Below are positions 44,935 through 54,066 of a DNA stretch of 58,687 bases, piece by piece. Under the pieces are notes generated by a model that ran no database searches, was not told the origin of the DNA, and was given only the letters and a program-made list of their open reading frames with translations. The stretch comes from Streptomyces violaceoruber. Its GTDB lineage: Bacteria > Actinomycetota > Actinomycetes > Streptomycetales > Streptomycetaceae. The stretch's first letter is position 1, and the number at the start of each line of letters is the position of its first letter. The translations under genes were made by a program, and so were the position numbers. The DNA is taken from NCBI GenBank assembly GCA_000720805.1, contig JODI01000052.1, positions 1 to 58,687 of the forward strand, read 5' to 3'.

Positions 44935-45483
44935 TCAGTCAAGCCCCAACTCGTCCTTGGAGTACGCGAAGAGGTACGGCACTCCCGCGCCCTGCTCGAT
45001 CTTCTCGGCGGCGCCGGTCGCCCGGTCCACGATGGTCGCCACGGCGACGACCTCGGCACCGGCCTCGCGCACCGCCTCGACGGCGGCGAGCGGGGAGCCG
45101 CCGGTGGTGGAGGTGTCCTCGACGACCAGGACCCGGCGGCCCGCGATCTCCGGCCCCTCGACCCGCCGCTGCAGCCCGTGCGCCTTGGCGGCCTTGCGTA
45201 CGACGAAGGCGTCCAGCTTCCTGCCGCGGGCGGCGGCCGCGTGCAGCATGGCGCCGGCCACGGGGTCGGCGCCCATGGTCAGCCCGCCGACCGCGTCGAA
45301 GTCGAGGTCGGCGGTCAGGTCCAGCAGCACCTGCCCGACCAGCGGGGCCGCCTCGCCGTCGAGGGTGATGCGCCGCAGATCGACGTAGTAGTCGGCCTCG
45401 AGACCCGACGACAGGGTCACCTTGCCGTGCACCACGGCCTTGTCCTTGATCTGCTGCAACAACGTGCCACGTACGTCAGTCAT
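44935..45483 (-). CDS. pyrE: Orotate phosphoribosyltransferase
   Basis: A 182-residue enzyme that makes orotidine 5'-phosphate from orotate and PRPP in pyrimidine synthesis. The PRPP loop is VLVVEDTSTTGGSP; other motifs are SSGLEADYYVDLRR, MGADPVAGAMLH and FVVRKAAKAHG (catalytic Lys region). ATG 45483 is 10 bases after the aldose epimerase stop, so it is transcribed with that gene and followed by fba 143 bases on. Confidence 0.95.
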   Translation of the reverse strand: MTDVRGTLLQQIKDKAVVHGKVTLSSGLEADYYVDLRRITLDGEAAPLVGQVLLDLTADLDFDAVGGLTMGADPVAGAMLHAAAARGRKLDAFVVRKAAKAHGLQRRVEGPEIAGRRVLVVEDTSTTGGSPLAAVEAVREAGAEVVAVATIVDRATGAAEKIEQGAGVPYLFAYSKDELGLD

Positions 45484-45493
45484 GCCTGTCAGC

Positions 45494-46297
45494 TTAGACA
45501 GCGCCCAGGCTCCGCCAGCTCCAGGTGGTCGTGGCCTCCAGCGGCTCCAGCGGGGTGACCAGCCGCGGCAGGGTGTTCAGCCCGTTGGGCGGCCCGGTCT
45601 GCGGCTCCACGCACACGGCCGCCTCCTGCTCGTCGTACACCACCACCCACTCCTCGCGGCTGGCCACCTTCAGCTCCAGCTGCCCCGGCCAGGTGAGCGT
45701 GACGTCGACCCCGCCGGGCATGCCGAAGCAGTCGTCCCAGGGCCCGGGCTTCGGGTCCAGGCGGTTGCCGGTGGGGAGGTGGTCGTCGCCGCGCTCCTCC
45801 TGCCAGGCGGCGCTGAAGTCGAGCCGTACGTCGTCCCCACCCTGCCCCAGGTTCCGGTTGAACCAGGGGTGCCAGCCGATCTGGGCGGGGAAGGAGGAGT
45901 CGTACGTCTCCACGGACATGGTCAGCGTCAGGGTGTCCCCGGTGAGGCCGACGACCTGCGTGACCCGGCCCGGGTAGGGCCACGGTGCGACCAGGTCGTA
46001 CGTGATGACCGCCTCGTTCGCGGTGACGCGGGCGGTGTGCCAGGCGCCGTCGCGGGCGGTGCCGTGGATGGCGTGCGGCGGGGAGTTGAGCGGCATCTGT
46101 TGGACGGCCGCCCCGTCCCGGAACCGGCCGTCCCTGATCCGTCCGCACCAGGGAACCATCGGGAAGCATCCGAAGCGTTCCCCTTGCCGGAGCAGCTCGA
46201 CCCCGCCGACGCGAAGCCCTCCGATCCGGCCGCCGTTGCCCGGCTGCACGGTCGCCTCCGCGTCACCCGCGGTCAGCGTGATGTCTTCGTTACTCAC
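45494..46297 (-). CDS. Aldose 1-epimerase (galactose mutarotase-like)
   Basis: A 267-residue beta-sandwich protein of the galactose mutarotase superfamily that interconverts alpha and beta anomers of sugars or hexose phosphates. Typical pieces: GGRIGGLRVGG, FPMVPWCGRIRDGRF, the His of HAIHGTARDGAW, GWHPWFNR, and the catalytic Glu region VCVEPQTGPPNGLN. Full length. ATG 46297. First gene of a unit with pyrE. Confidence 0.9.
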   Translation of the reverse strand: MSNEDITLTAGDAEATVQPGNGGRIGGLRVGGVELLRQGERFGCFPMVPWCGRIRDGRFRDGAAVQQMPLNSPPHAIHGTARDGAWHTARVTANEAVITYDLVAPWPYPGRVTQVVGLTGDTLTLTMSVETYDSSFPAQIGWHPWFNRNLGQGGDDVRLDFSAAWQEERGDDHLPTGNRLDPKPGPWDDCFGMPGGVDVTLTWPGQLELKVASREEWVVVYDEQEAAVCVEPQTGPPNGLNTLPRLVTPLEPLEATTTWSWRSLGAV

Positions 46298-46389
46298 GGG
46301 ACGACCCTACTGTGGCGATCAAGGGGGCGGTGCGGCCCGTCGGTCCCCTTCCGCCACCGTCCGTCGCCTTCCGTCGCCTTCCGTCGCCT

Positions 46390-47199
46390 TCACCGGCGTC
46401 TGCGCAGCGCCCTCGTCACCACGATCGCCGACGCCAGCGCGACCGCGGCCGCCGGGGCCGCCCACCGCAGGACCGGGTTGGGCGCGATCGTCTGCGGCGC
46501 GGGAACGGGAGCGTAGCGGCCGCGCGGCGGGGCGTGGTCGACCTCCTCCGCGCTGCGCCCGATCATCGTCCGCCGCGCGTGCGCCGCCTCGGCGGGCGGT
46601 GCGTCGTCCTCGGAGAAGTCCTCCGGGAGGGCCGACGGCGGGACCTCGGCCTCGAAGGCGGCGGACGGCGGCTCGACGGGCGCCGAAGGGTCGACGGGCG
46701 CGGGCGGCTCGGGAGCCTGCGGCTCCTCGGCGCCCTTCCCCGGCGGGGGCTCGTCCAGGGGCCTCACCTCGTCGGCGGCCCCCAGCGTCCCCAGGTTCTC
46801 CGCGAACCGGCTCAGCAGCCGGCCCGTGGCCGAGGCCACCGCGTCCGGCGGGAGTTCCGTGACACGGCCGTCCGCGGAGGCCGTGCCCTCGAACCTGACC
46901 GTGGCACCGCCGTCCGCTTCCCGCAGGGACAGCGTGAGCGCCAGTTTGACCACGCCGGTGCCGCGGGTCTCGGTCGCGTCGCCCTCGATGGCGTACGAAC
47001 CGTCGTCCTGCCCGGTGATCCGTACGGAACCCCGGTAGGTGACGGAGTGGCTGCCGACGCGCACCTTCAGCCGCCCCGCGACGGGCTCGGCGCCGGCGTC
47101 CTGCTGGAGCCCGGGAACCGCCCGGGCCACCCGCGCGGGGTCGGCCAGCGCCTCCCTGAGCCGCTCGGCCGGAACCGGAACGAACACCTCATGCTCCAT
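46390..47199 (-). CDS. SRPBCC/CoxG-like protein with C-terminal membrane anchor
   Basis: A 269-residue protein. Residues 1-145 form a SRPBCC domain of the CoxG type (MEHEVFVPVPAERLREALADPARVARAVPGL...; VRVGSHSVTYRGSVRIT; GRLLSRFAENLG). Residues ~150-235 are a Pro/Glu-rich linker, and residues ~243-263 a membrane helix (RWAAPAAAVALASAIVVTRAL) with a basic RRRR end. CoxG was named for CO dehydrogenase maturation, but most actinobacterial homologues stand alone and bind unknown hydrophobic ligands. No CO dehydrogenase genes are in the window. ATG 47199. Confidence 0.85.
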   Translation of the reverse strand: MEHEVFVPVPAERLREALADPARVARAVPGLQQDAGAEPVAGRLKVRVGSHSVTYRGSVRITGQDDGSYAIEGDATETRGTGVVKLALTLSLREADGGATVRFEGTASADGRVTELPPDAVASATGRLLSRFAENLGTLGAADEVRPLDEPPPGKGAEEPQAPEPPAPVDPSAPVEPPSAAFEAEVPPSALPEDFSEDDAPPAEAAHARRTMIGRSAEEVDHAPPRGRYAPVPAPQTIAPNPVLRWAAPAAAVALASAIVVTRALRRRR

Positions 47200-47309
47200 G
47201 TCAGCGGACTTTACCCAGTGGGCGCCGTCCTGCACCCTCCTTGCCCGAAACTGGCCGCGCGTTGCCCTCCGGCCCCGCCTCGCCCTCCGGCGCGCGTCGC
47301 CCTGAGGGG

Positions 47310-48956
47310 TCAGTACCGCGGATGCACCAGCGTCGACACCGGCAGCCCTCCGATCCGCGTGCCTGCCGCCGCCCGGGCGTCGGCGGTGAGCTTCGCCCCG
47401 GTCAGGGTGCGCGGGTGGGGGCCCCGTGGGGCGAGGCGCAGGGGCGGGCGGGTGAGGGGGGACGCGAGGACGAAACCCCAGTCGTGCGGCGCGCGTTGCG
47501 GGCCGGCCGTGCGGTCGGGGCCGGCGGCGAAGCCGGAGTCCCGGCCGCCGACGCGGTAGGGGGCCGTGTACAGGCCGGCCGCGCGGATCGTCGTATCGAC
47601 CGTCCAGAACACGCGCGGGCGGGAGGCGACCGGTCCGGCGTGCACCACCAGCCGGCCGTGATCCGCGAGGACCCGGCGGGCGAGGCCGTAGAACTCCTGC
47701 GAGTACAGCTTGGTGCTGGCCGTGATGCCCGGGTCGGGCAGGTCCGCGATCACCACGTCGTACGCCGCCGTCGGCGCCCCGCGCAGCCAGCCGAAGGCGT
47801 CCGCCGTCGTCACGTGTACGCGCGCGTCGCCGTACACGTGCCCGTTGAGCTCCGAGAGGGCCGGGTCCTGGCGGGCCAGCCGCACGACCTCCTCGTCGAG
47901 TTCGACGACGTCGACGCGCTCCACGTCCGGGTGGCGCAGCACCTCCCGGGCGGCCAGTCCGTCGCCGCCGCCGAGGACGAGCACACGCGCGTGGGGGCCG
48001 TTCATCGCGGGGTGGACCAGGGCTTCGTGGTAGCGGCGCTCGTCCCGGCCGCTGACCCTGAGCCGGCCGTCGAGGAAGAGGGCGAGGGGGCCGCCGCCGG
48101 TGCCGCCGGTGCCGCCGGTGAGGACGACCTCCTGGACGTCCGTCTGCAACGCCACGCGGACGTCGTCGCCGTACACCGCCTGCCGTGCCGCCCGTTCGAA
48201 GTCGTCGACGAGGACGGCGGCCGTGGCGAGGACGGCGAGCACGACGAGGTTGGCCGCCAGCAGCAGCCGGCGCGCCCGGCAGGTCAGGTCGCGGCGGAAC
48301 AGGCCGAGGACGAGGACGGCGCCGGCGACCGCGTTGACCGTGCCGGTGAGCAGCGCGCCGGTCAACTGGCCGAGCAGAGGGAGCAGCAGGAAGGGGAAGG
48401 CCAGGCCGCCGACCAGCGCGCCCACGTAGTCCGCGGCGAACAGGTCGGCGACCGCGCCGCCCGCGTCCTGGCGGCGGATGCGCTGGATCAGCTCCATCAG
48501 CAGCGGGACCTCGGCGCCGATCAGCAGACCGATCGCGAGGGAGAAGGCGACCAGGAGACAGCGGGAGCCGTTCGCCCACAGGCCGCCCCAGGCGCCGGTC
48601 CAGGCGAACACGGCGTACAGGGCCAGCGCGCTGCACCCGCCGACCAGGGCGAGCGCGGCCTCCAGGGCGCCGAAGGCCGCCGCGGCGCGCCAGCGCAACC
48701 GTTTCGCCGCGAGGGAGCCGATGCCCATCGCGAAGACCATGACGGAGAGCACGACGGAGGCCTGGGTGACCGAGTCACCGATCAAGTACGAGGCGAGGGC
48801 GACCAGTTCGAGTTCGTACACCAGCCCGCAGGCCGCACACACGAAGACGCAGACGAGGACGAAAAGCCGGCCTGTGCCGGGGCGGACAGGCAGCCGCGCG
48901 GGGCCCGCCCAGGGCGGCGTGGTGCGGGGCGGGGCGGGCGCGTGCGGTTCGATCAC
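47310..48956 (-). CDS. Membrane spermidine-synthase-like protein
   Basis: A 548-residue protein with seven or so helices (about residues 30-265, opening [31 protein letters not shown]) and a C-terminal Rossmann domain (from 300) of the polyamine aminopropyltransferase type: [67 protein letters not shown] and [10 protein letters not shown]. Soluble spermidine synthases have D in place of some of these residues; a true aminopropyl transfer is not proven, and no SAM decarboxylase gene is near. GTG 48956. Next to a DUF2617 gene, a pairing seen in other actinomycetes. Confidence 0.87.
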   Translation of the reverse strand: MIEPHAPAPPRTTPPWAGPARLPVRPGTGRLFVLVCVFVCAACGLVYELELVALASYLIGDSVTQASVVLSVMVFAMGIGSLAAKRLRWRAAAAFGALEAALALVGGCSALALYAVFAWTGAWGGLWANGSRCLLVAFSLAIGLLIGAEVPLLMELIQRIRRQDAGGAVADLFAADYVGALVGGLAFPFLLLPLLGQLTGALLTGTVNAVAGAVLVLGLFRRDLTCRARRLLLAANLVVLAVLATAAVLVDDFERAARQAVYGDDVRVALQTDVQEVVLTGGTGGTGGGPLALFLDGRLRVSGRDERRYHEALVHPAMNGPHARVLVLGGGDGLAAREVLRHPDVERVDVVELDEEVVRLARQDPALSELNGHVYGDARVHVTTADAFGWLRGAPTAAYDVVIADLPDPGITASTKLYSQEFYGLARRVLADHGRLVVHAGPVASRPRVFWTVDTTIRAAGLYTAPYRVGGRDSGFAAGPDRTAGPQRAPHDWGFVLASPLTRPPLRLAPRGPHPRTLTGAKLTADARAAAGTRIGGLPVSTLVHPRY

Positions 48957-49044
48957 GCTGCGACGTTACGTCACTGCCAGGGCACGCTTCGTCACCCACA
49001 CGTGTGGAACTCCGGGTCAGTCGAGCGCTCTGGGGTTTCGATCG

Positions 49045-49599
49045 TCACACACCGGACCGACTGAGCCGGCGCCGGCCGGTGCCGACGCCGACGGACACCC
49101 GGGCCCCCACTCTCGTCCGCGTCGCCACCAACTGCCCGTCCTGCGGGTACGCGTGCCACGTCCGCCAGTGGATCTGCCCCTCGTGGCGCTGGGCCAGCAG
49201 CGCGGTGAAGGCGTGGGGGCTGCCCGGGAAGACGCCGACGAGGCCGTTGGGGTGGTCGGAGACCAGGGCGAGCAATTCCTGGGCCCGGTCCTCGAACTGG
49301 CCCGGGGACAGGGCCTCGACGCGGGCGGCGAACTCGTACTCCCAGTCGCCCACGCGCTTGGCCACGCCCAGCGGGAGCGGGGTGCTGCTGCCCGCGATGC
49401 ACGCCACCGTCTCGGAACAGCTGCCCTGGTCCTCCTCCACCAGCACCTGGTGGGACGCGCCGAGAAGTCTCAACTGGAGCTTGGCTCCGGTCAGTTCGAG
49501 GTCAAGCGTGGCCAGCGCGGGAAGCGGATCGCGCCCCAGGGCCCAGGCGAGGTCGGCCGCGCGCGTGTCGGTGTACGAGGTGTTCAGGGTCGTGAGCAT
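49045..49599 (-). CDS. DUF2617 family protein (184 aa)
   Basis: A 184-residue protein with the layout of DUF2617: TSYTDTRAADLAWALG, LDLELTGAKLQLRLLGASHQV, EFAARVEALSPGQFEDRAQEL and HRTWHAYP-like HWRTWHAYPQDGQLV. No signal peptide. Function unknown. It lies 88 bases upstream of the spermidine-synthase-like gene on the same strand and is probably part of the same unit. ATG 49599 with CGGAG upstream. Confidence 0.85.
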   Translation of the reverse strand: MLTTLNTSYTDTRAADLAWALGRDPLPALATLDLELTGAKLQLRLLGASHQVLVEEDQGSCSETVACIAGSSTPLPLGVAKRVGDWEYEFAARVEALSPGQFEDRAQELLALVSDHPNGLVGVFPGSPHAFTALLAQRHEGQIHWRTWHAYPQDGQLVATRTRVGARVSVGVGTGRRRLSRSGV

Positions 49600-49756
49600 G
49601 GGTCGGCTCCGCTAGCACGCAAAGAAAGGAGAGGGTGGGTCCGGCGCATCCCGGCCGGCACCGGGGGATTCGGCCCGGTCGGCCCCAGTCGGAATGTCAG
49701 GGAGGGTTCCGCGGGACGCCCGAGGGCCGCGTTGGCGATTTAGAGGGAATCATGAA

Positions 49757-49780
49757 CTGTGGCGCCGCCACAGCGTTTTT
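49757..49780 (+). terminator. Hairpin with T-run in a gene-poor gap
   Basis: CTGTGGC-GCC-GCCACAG followed by CGTTTTT is a classical intrinsic terminator on the plus strand. Its region (about 49735-49830) is markedly less G+C rich than the rest. It lies in the 470-base gap 49600-50069, where no plus-strand gene ends. A 54-codon frame starting at ATG 49752 covers it but cannot be supported as a gene. Confidence 0.55.
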
Positions 49781-50069
49781 ACCCAACTTCGTGGTGTTTC
49801 CATCCCTCAGAGGGCTCCACAGCTCAACTGTTCAACCATGGCGCACGCCGGGACGGCGAGAGCGTGCGCCGGAGCAGTGCTGCGCCCGCCGGGAGCAGGG
49901 CCCGGCGGGCATATAAAACGAATGGTCAGGTGTGCCGGAGGGCCGGCGGGCCGACGGGTCGGGGACGCGGGGTGCCTCCCCGCCCGCCGCGCGGAAACAC
50001 GGACCGCTCTCCCAGGAGCTCAGCTGCCCCGTGTCAGCTGCCTCCGGGAGCGGCGGCCCGGGTCAGGGC

Positions 50070-50426
50070 TCAGCCGCCGCCACCCCCGCAGCCACCGCCG
50101 CCACCCCCGCAGCCGCCACCGCCGCCCCCGCAGGACGACCCGCCTCCGCAGGACGAGCCACCTCCGCAGGAGTGACCCCCGTGACCCCCGTGGTGCCCGC
50201 CCGACGCCCCCCCGTCGGACGAGCCCGAGCCGCTGTCACCGACGAACGGCGCCGCGGCCCACCAGCTGTCGCCGGAGCTGCTGGAGCTGGAGCTGCCGTA
50301 GCTGCTCCCCGACGACCGGCGGACCCGTCCGCCGCGCGTTCCCCCTCGCACCGCGTTCCGCCGGCGGTTGTTGAACGCCAAGATCAGAACGATGCACACA
50401 ACCGCCAGGATGATGCCGATGGCCAT
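50070..50426 (-). CDS. Small membrane protein with Cys/Gly-rich tail (118 aa)
   Basis: Unknown family. Residues 1-19 form a membrane helix (MAIGIILAVVCIVLILAF), followed by a basic patch (NNRRRNAVRGGTRGGRVRR), a Ser/Gly linker and WWAAAPFVGDSG. The last ~45 residues are His/Gly then Cys/Gly repeats: HHGGHGGHSCGGG and CGGGSSCGGGGGGCGGGGGG. The regularly spaced Cys and His suggest metal binding or cross-linking, but the Gly runs may also be repeat drift. ATG 50426 has GGAGGG 7 bases upstream, an excellent site. Topology suggests the Cys tail is in the cytosol. Confidence 0.72.
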   Translation of the reverse strand: MAIGIILAVVCIVLILAFNNRRRNAVRGGTRGGRVRRSSGSSYGSSSSSSSGDSWWAAAPFVGDSGSGSSDGGASGGHHGGHGGHSCGGGSSCGGGSSCGGGGGGCGGGGGGCGGGGG

Positions 50427-50527
50427 GGCGTCACCCTCCTTCCGATTCCCCCGAAGCGGCCCCCCGTGGGCGCCTCGCTGGGTGCGTGCGAGGGAGATGC
50501 CCTCTGCTCTCACCGGCCAAAGCAGAG

Positions 50528-50557
50528 TTGAGGAACTCCAGAGCTTGGGCGCAGGAT
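50528..50557 (+). promoter_or_regulatory. Promoter defining a leaderless aminotransferase mRNA
   Basis: TTGAGG (50528-50533), an 18-base spacer and CAGGAT (50552-50557). The first possible ATG (50556) falls inside the -10, and the second (50565) is 7 bases after it, exactly at the predicted +1. The second is therefore the true start. Confidence 0.75.
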
Positions 50558-50564
50558 GACCGGC

Positions 50565-51779
50565 ATGACCTCCACCGCGCGCCCCCTCCTGAACCGCCGG
50601 CTCGCCGAGTTCGGGACGACGATCTTCGCCGAGATGTCCGCCCTGGCCCTGTCGACCGGGTCGATCAACCTGGGCCAGGGCTTCCCCGACACGGACGGCC
50701 CCGAGGAGGTCAGGGAGGCGGCCGTAAGGGCACTGCGCGACGGCCGTGGCAACCAGTACCCGCCGGGTCCCGGCGTCCCGGAGCTGCGGACGGCGATCGC
50801 GGCGCAGCAGGAGCGGCGGTACGGACTGTCGTACGACCCGGACACCGAGGTACTGGTCACCGCGGGCGCCACGGAGGCGATCGCCGCCGCGCTGCTCGCC
50901 CTGGTCGAGCCCGGTGACGAGGTCGTGGCCCTGGAGCCGTACTACGACTCGTACGCGGCCTGCATCGCGATGGCGGGCGGCACCCGCGTCCCGGTCACCC
51001 TCCGCCCGCACGAGGGCAGCTTCCGCCTCGACCTCGACGAGCTGCGCGCCGCGGTCACCGACCGCACCCGCCTGCTGCTGATCAACACCCCGCACAACCC
51101 GACCGGCACGGTCCTCACCCGCGAGGAGCTGACGGTGATCGCCGAGCTGGCCGTGGAGCGGGATCTGCTGGTGGTCACGGACGAGGTGTACGAGCACCTG
51201 GTCTTCGACGAGGCCGAACACGTACCGCTGGCCACCTTCCCGGGGATGCGGGAGCGCACGGTCACCATCGGGTCGGCCGGCAAGACGTTCTCGTTCACGG
51301 GCTGGAAGGTCGGCTGGATCACCTCGGCCCCAGGGCTGGTGGCGGCCGTCCGCTCGGCGAAGCAGTTCCTGACGTACGTGTCGTCCGGACCGTTCCAGTA
51401 CGCCGTCGCCGAGGCCCTCGCGCTCCCCGACAGCTACTTCGCCGCGTTCCGCGCGGACATGCTGGCCAAGCGGGACCTGCTGGCGGCGGGGCTCACGGAG
51501 GCGGGCTTCGAGGTGTTCCGGCCCGCGGGCACCTACTTCATCACCACCGACATCCGTCCCCTGGGTGAGAAGGACGGTTTCGCCTTCTGCCGCGCCCTTC
51601 CGGAGCGCGCGGGCGTGGTGGCCATTCCCAACGCGGTCTTCTACGACGACCGTGAGGCCGGGGCACCGTTCGTGCGGTTCGCGTTCTGCAAGAGGGACGA
51701 CGTTCTCCACGAGGCCGTCGGCCGCCTGCGACGCCTCGCATCAGCGGGCTTCGAGAACACGAACCGGCCTTCACCGTGA
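50565..51779 (+). CDS. Class I/II aminotransferase (DapC / KAT-I like)
   Basis: A 404-residue PLP enzyme. Motifs: INLGQGFPDTDGP, GNQYPPGPGVPELRTAI, TAGATEAIAAALLALV, INTPHNPTGTVL (PLP Asn), VVTDEVYEHLVFD (PLP Asp and Tyr) and SAGKTFSFTGWKVGW (Schiff-base Lys). This pattern fits N-succinyl-diaminopimelate aminotransferase of actinomycetes or the kynurenine/methionine aminotransferase group; motif reading cannot separate them. Start ATG 50565 is set by the promoter (leaderless). Confidence 0.9.
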   Translation: MTSTARPLLNRRLAEFGTTIFAEMSALALSTGSINLGQGFPDTDGPEEVREAAVRALRDGRGNQYPPGPGVPELRTAIAAQQERRYGLSYDPDTEVLVTAGATEAIAAALLALVEPGDEVVALEPYYDSYAACIAMAGGTRVPVTLRPHEGSFRLDLDELRAAVTDRTRLLLINTPHNPTGTVLTREELTVIAELAVERDLLVVTDEVYEHLVFDEAEHVPLATFPGMRERTVTIGSAGKTFSFTGWKVGWITSAPGLVAAVRSAKQFLTYVSSGPFQYAVAEALALPDSYFAAFRADMLAKRDLLAAGLTEAGFEVFRPAGTYFITTDIRPLGEKDGFAFCRALPERAGVVAIPNAVFYDDREAGAPFVRFAFCKRDDVLHEAVGRLRRLASAGFENTNRPSP

Positions 51780-51848
51780 CGGCGCGGGCCGCCCGGCCCG
51801 CCGACCCCGGCAACCGGGCGGCCCCTCAGCGAGATCTTCGCGAGCCCT

Positions 51849-53885
51849 CTAGGCCAGGTGGACCTCCAGTGCCGCCCGTACACCGGACTCGACGGCGCCC
51901 TCGATCCACGACGGCTTGACCGAGGTGTGGTCCCCGGCGAAGCGCAGCGGGCCCTCGGGGGCGCGGATGTGGCCGAGGAGTTCGGTGTGCTGGCCGGGCA
52001 GCAGAACGGACGCCTCACCGTTCGCGTACGGATCGCGCAGCCAGCTCTGGGTGCGGCCCGCACCGGTGTAGAACACCTCCACCCGGTGCCCGTAGACCTG
52101 TTGCAGGCCGCGAAGGGCGTACGGGTAGCGGGCCTCGTCGTCGAAGGAGTCCCAGCGGGAGGCGTCGTCGGCCCAGCTGTAGGAGGCCAGGACGACGCCT
52201 CCCTCGCTGCCGGGAACGGGGTGAGACGGGTTGATCATGAAGCGGTTGGAGTTGTCGGAGACCGACCCGCCGCCGACGATGTGGGCGGCCTCGGGCTGGT
52301 CGCGGCCGATCCAGCGGTTGGCGGCGTAGTGCGCGCGTTGTGCCGGGCTGATGTGGCCGCGCGGCACCGACGGGTGTGCCCCGAGCAGGCTGCCGTCGGC
52401 GGGCGCCTTGCCGTGCAGGTAGTCCTGGTACAACCCCGGCCGTACGGCGTCGAGTTCGCGTTTCCAGTCGGCCTCGGTGAACTCCCACCAGCGGCGGCTG
52501 AACTCCAGCAGCACCTTGGTCGCGCTGTCGTAGTGCAGCTCGGCGACGGCACGGCGCTTGCCGTAGGCCATCAGCGGGCTGATCTGCACCTGCCGCAGGC
52601 CGGAGAACGGCACGGTGACGATCGCCAGGTCACCGGTGAACTGCTCGCGCACCACCGTGCCGTCGCGGCCCTCGGACACGGTGTCGATCCACACGTGCGG
52701 GCCCTCCCGGCGCACGTGCGAGGCGTCGTCGGCACCGGACTGGCGCTGTCGTTCGGCGTCCCAGTACTCGATGTGCGTGGCGCGCCGGTCGCGGCGCAGT
52801 ACGTCGGACACCTGACCCAGCAGCGCGTCCGGGAGTGTCGCCGTGCCGCCGACCAGCTCCCAGAACGCGGTGCCCGGGCTGATCAGGGACTGGCTGATGA
52901 AGCTGTGGATGAAGGACAGCGGCAGCCGCGAGGTCAGGTTCTCCAGGGTGCCGACCAAATCGATGGTGCGCTCGTCGAAACCGGCCTGTTCGGTCAGGAA
53001 CCGGTACATGGACCAGTCGCCGTAGCGCTGGACGACCCGCGCCCAGCCCCGCACCCGCTCCGGCATGGGTTTGTCGACGCGCTTGCCGTCCGGCCCGACC
53101 GTGCTGAACTCGTCCCGTACGGGGTCGAGGACATCGCCGAGGATCTTCGAAGAGGGGGTGTCCCAGTACTTGCGGGGTACGCCGAAGGACTGGTTGACGC
53201 GGCGGGGGGATCGGGCGTACTCGGAGCGGCGTACACGGATGCCGTTGACGTGCAGCCACGCGTGGTTGACGGGTCTGCCGGCTCCGTCGACGTCGACGAG
53301 GTGGAACGGGCGCTTCTCGAGACCGAGTTGCTCGATCAGGTGCATGACCAGCGGGTGGCTGCCGGGGATGCGCATGGCGCCGGCCTCCGCGTACTGCCGC
53401 GGATCCGCGAACGGCTGCGCGGCGTGCTCGTGGCCACCGGTGCGGAAGGTCTTGATACGTCCGCCGACCCGGTTGCCGTTGGCCTCCAGCAGCGTCACGT
53501 GGTGTCCGGCGCGCTTGAGCAGCCAGGCGGCGACGAGGCCGGCCGGGCCGGCGCCCACGACCAGGACCTTCTTGGCGGCCCCGGTCCGGGCGCGGGGCAG
53601 CCCGGAACCGAGGATCTTCTCGTACGTCGGCACGAGGGGCCTGTCGTGGGCGTCGACGACCAGCAGCGCGCGGGCGACGGCGAGACAGGTGTCCCAGTCG
53701 GCGGTGGAGCGGGGCGGACTCGGGGCCCGCTCCGGGACGGCGGGGGCGGCGGTGGCCGGGTCGGCGGTGCCCAGTCCGAGGGCGGCGACGCCGGCCGCCG
53801 TGCCGGTGGCGACGGTGGCGGTGGCGGTGGTGAAACGCCGCCGGGACAAAGACGGTTGGCTGTCTGTGGTGCGCAGTTCATGCAT
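51849..53885 (-). CDS. Tat-exported flavin amine/L-amino acid oxidase
   Basis: A 678-residue flavoenzyme of the amine oxidase superfamily. N-terminal Tat signal ([16 protein letters not shown] and an Ala-rich core ending near DPATAAPA). FAD dinucleotide fold [30 protein letters not shown] with RVGGR behind it; C-terminal FAD contact [22 protein letters not shown]. Size and motifs fit secreted L-amino-acid oxidases, which make keto acid, ammonia and hydrogen peroxide. ATG 53885 ([10 protein letters not shown]) is chosen; the frame runs 16 codons further without a ribosome site. Monocistronic. Confidence 0.92.
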   Translation of the reverse strand: MHELRTTDSQPSLSRRRFTTATATVATGTAAGVAALGLGTADPATAAPAVPERAPSPPRSTADWDTCLAVARALLVVDAHDRPLVPTYEKILGSGLPRARTGAAKKVLVVGAGPAGLVAAWLLKRAGHHVTLLEANGNRVGGRIKTFRTGGHEHAAQPFADPRQYAEAGAMRIPGSHPLVMHLIEQLGLEKRPFHLVDVDGAGRPVNHAWLHVNGIRVRRSEYARSPRRVNQSFGVPRKYWDTPSSKILGDVLDPVRDEFSTVGPDGKRVDKPMPERVRGWARVVQRYGDWSMYRFLTEQAGFDERTIDLVGTLENLTSRLPLSFIHSFISQSLISPGTAFWELVGGTATLPDALLGQVSDVLRRDRRATHIEYWDAERQRQSGADDASHVRREGPHVWIDTVSEGRDGTVVREQFTGDLAIVTVPFSGLRQVQISPLMAYGKRRAVAELHYDSATKVLLEFSRRWWEFTEADWKRELDAVRPGLYQDYLHGKAPADGSLLGAHPSVPRGHISPAQRAHYAANRWIGRDQPEAAHIVGGGSVSDNSNRFMINPSHPVPGSEGGVVLASYSWADDASRWDSFDDEARYPYALRGLQQVYGHRVEVFYTGAGRTQSWLRDPYANGEASVLLPGQHTELLGHIRAPEGPLRFAGDHTSVKPSWIEGAVESGVRAALEVHLA

Positions 53886-54006
53886 ATGTCCTGGATAGGG
53901 CCCGCCAGAGTGCCGTGACCGAGAGATGATCAACGCTCACCCGAACGTGCGAGCGCGCGGGCTCGACTCCCTCACCCGCAGCGCACGCACGCGGAACAGA
54001 TGCCTC

Positions 54007-54066
54007 CGCACGCCCCCGCAGGTACGTCGAGTACCTCACGTACTTGACGTACCTGCGGGGCGTGCG
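54007..54066. repeat. Long imperfect palindrome upstream of the accessory island
   Basis: The outer arms (54007-54028 and 54046-54066) are complementary over 21 bases with one bulged C; inside, AGTAC-CTCAC-GTACT continues the stem. The whole forms a ~27-bp hairpin with a 5-base loop. GTAC and ACGTAC motifs recur several times. It lies in the divergent region before the frameshifted gene and 120 bases from the oxidase start. Confidence 0.75.

Noticed and set aside
46298..46389. Small CCTTCCGTCGC repeat as a regulatory array
   Set aside because: Only three or four short degenerate copies lie there, next to the end of the SRPBCC gene; too little to support a function.
49752..49916. 54-codon plus-strand frame starting at ATG 49752
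   Set aside because: It overlaps an intrinsic terminator hairpin, has no known motif, and the possible ribosome site (AGAGGGA) is too close to the ATG; kept only as a possible leader peptide.
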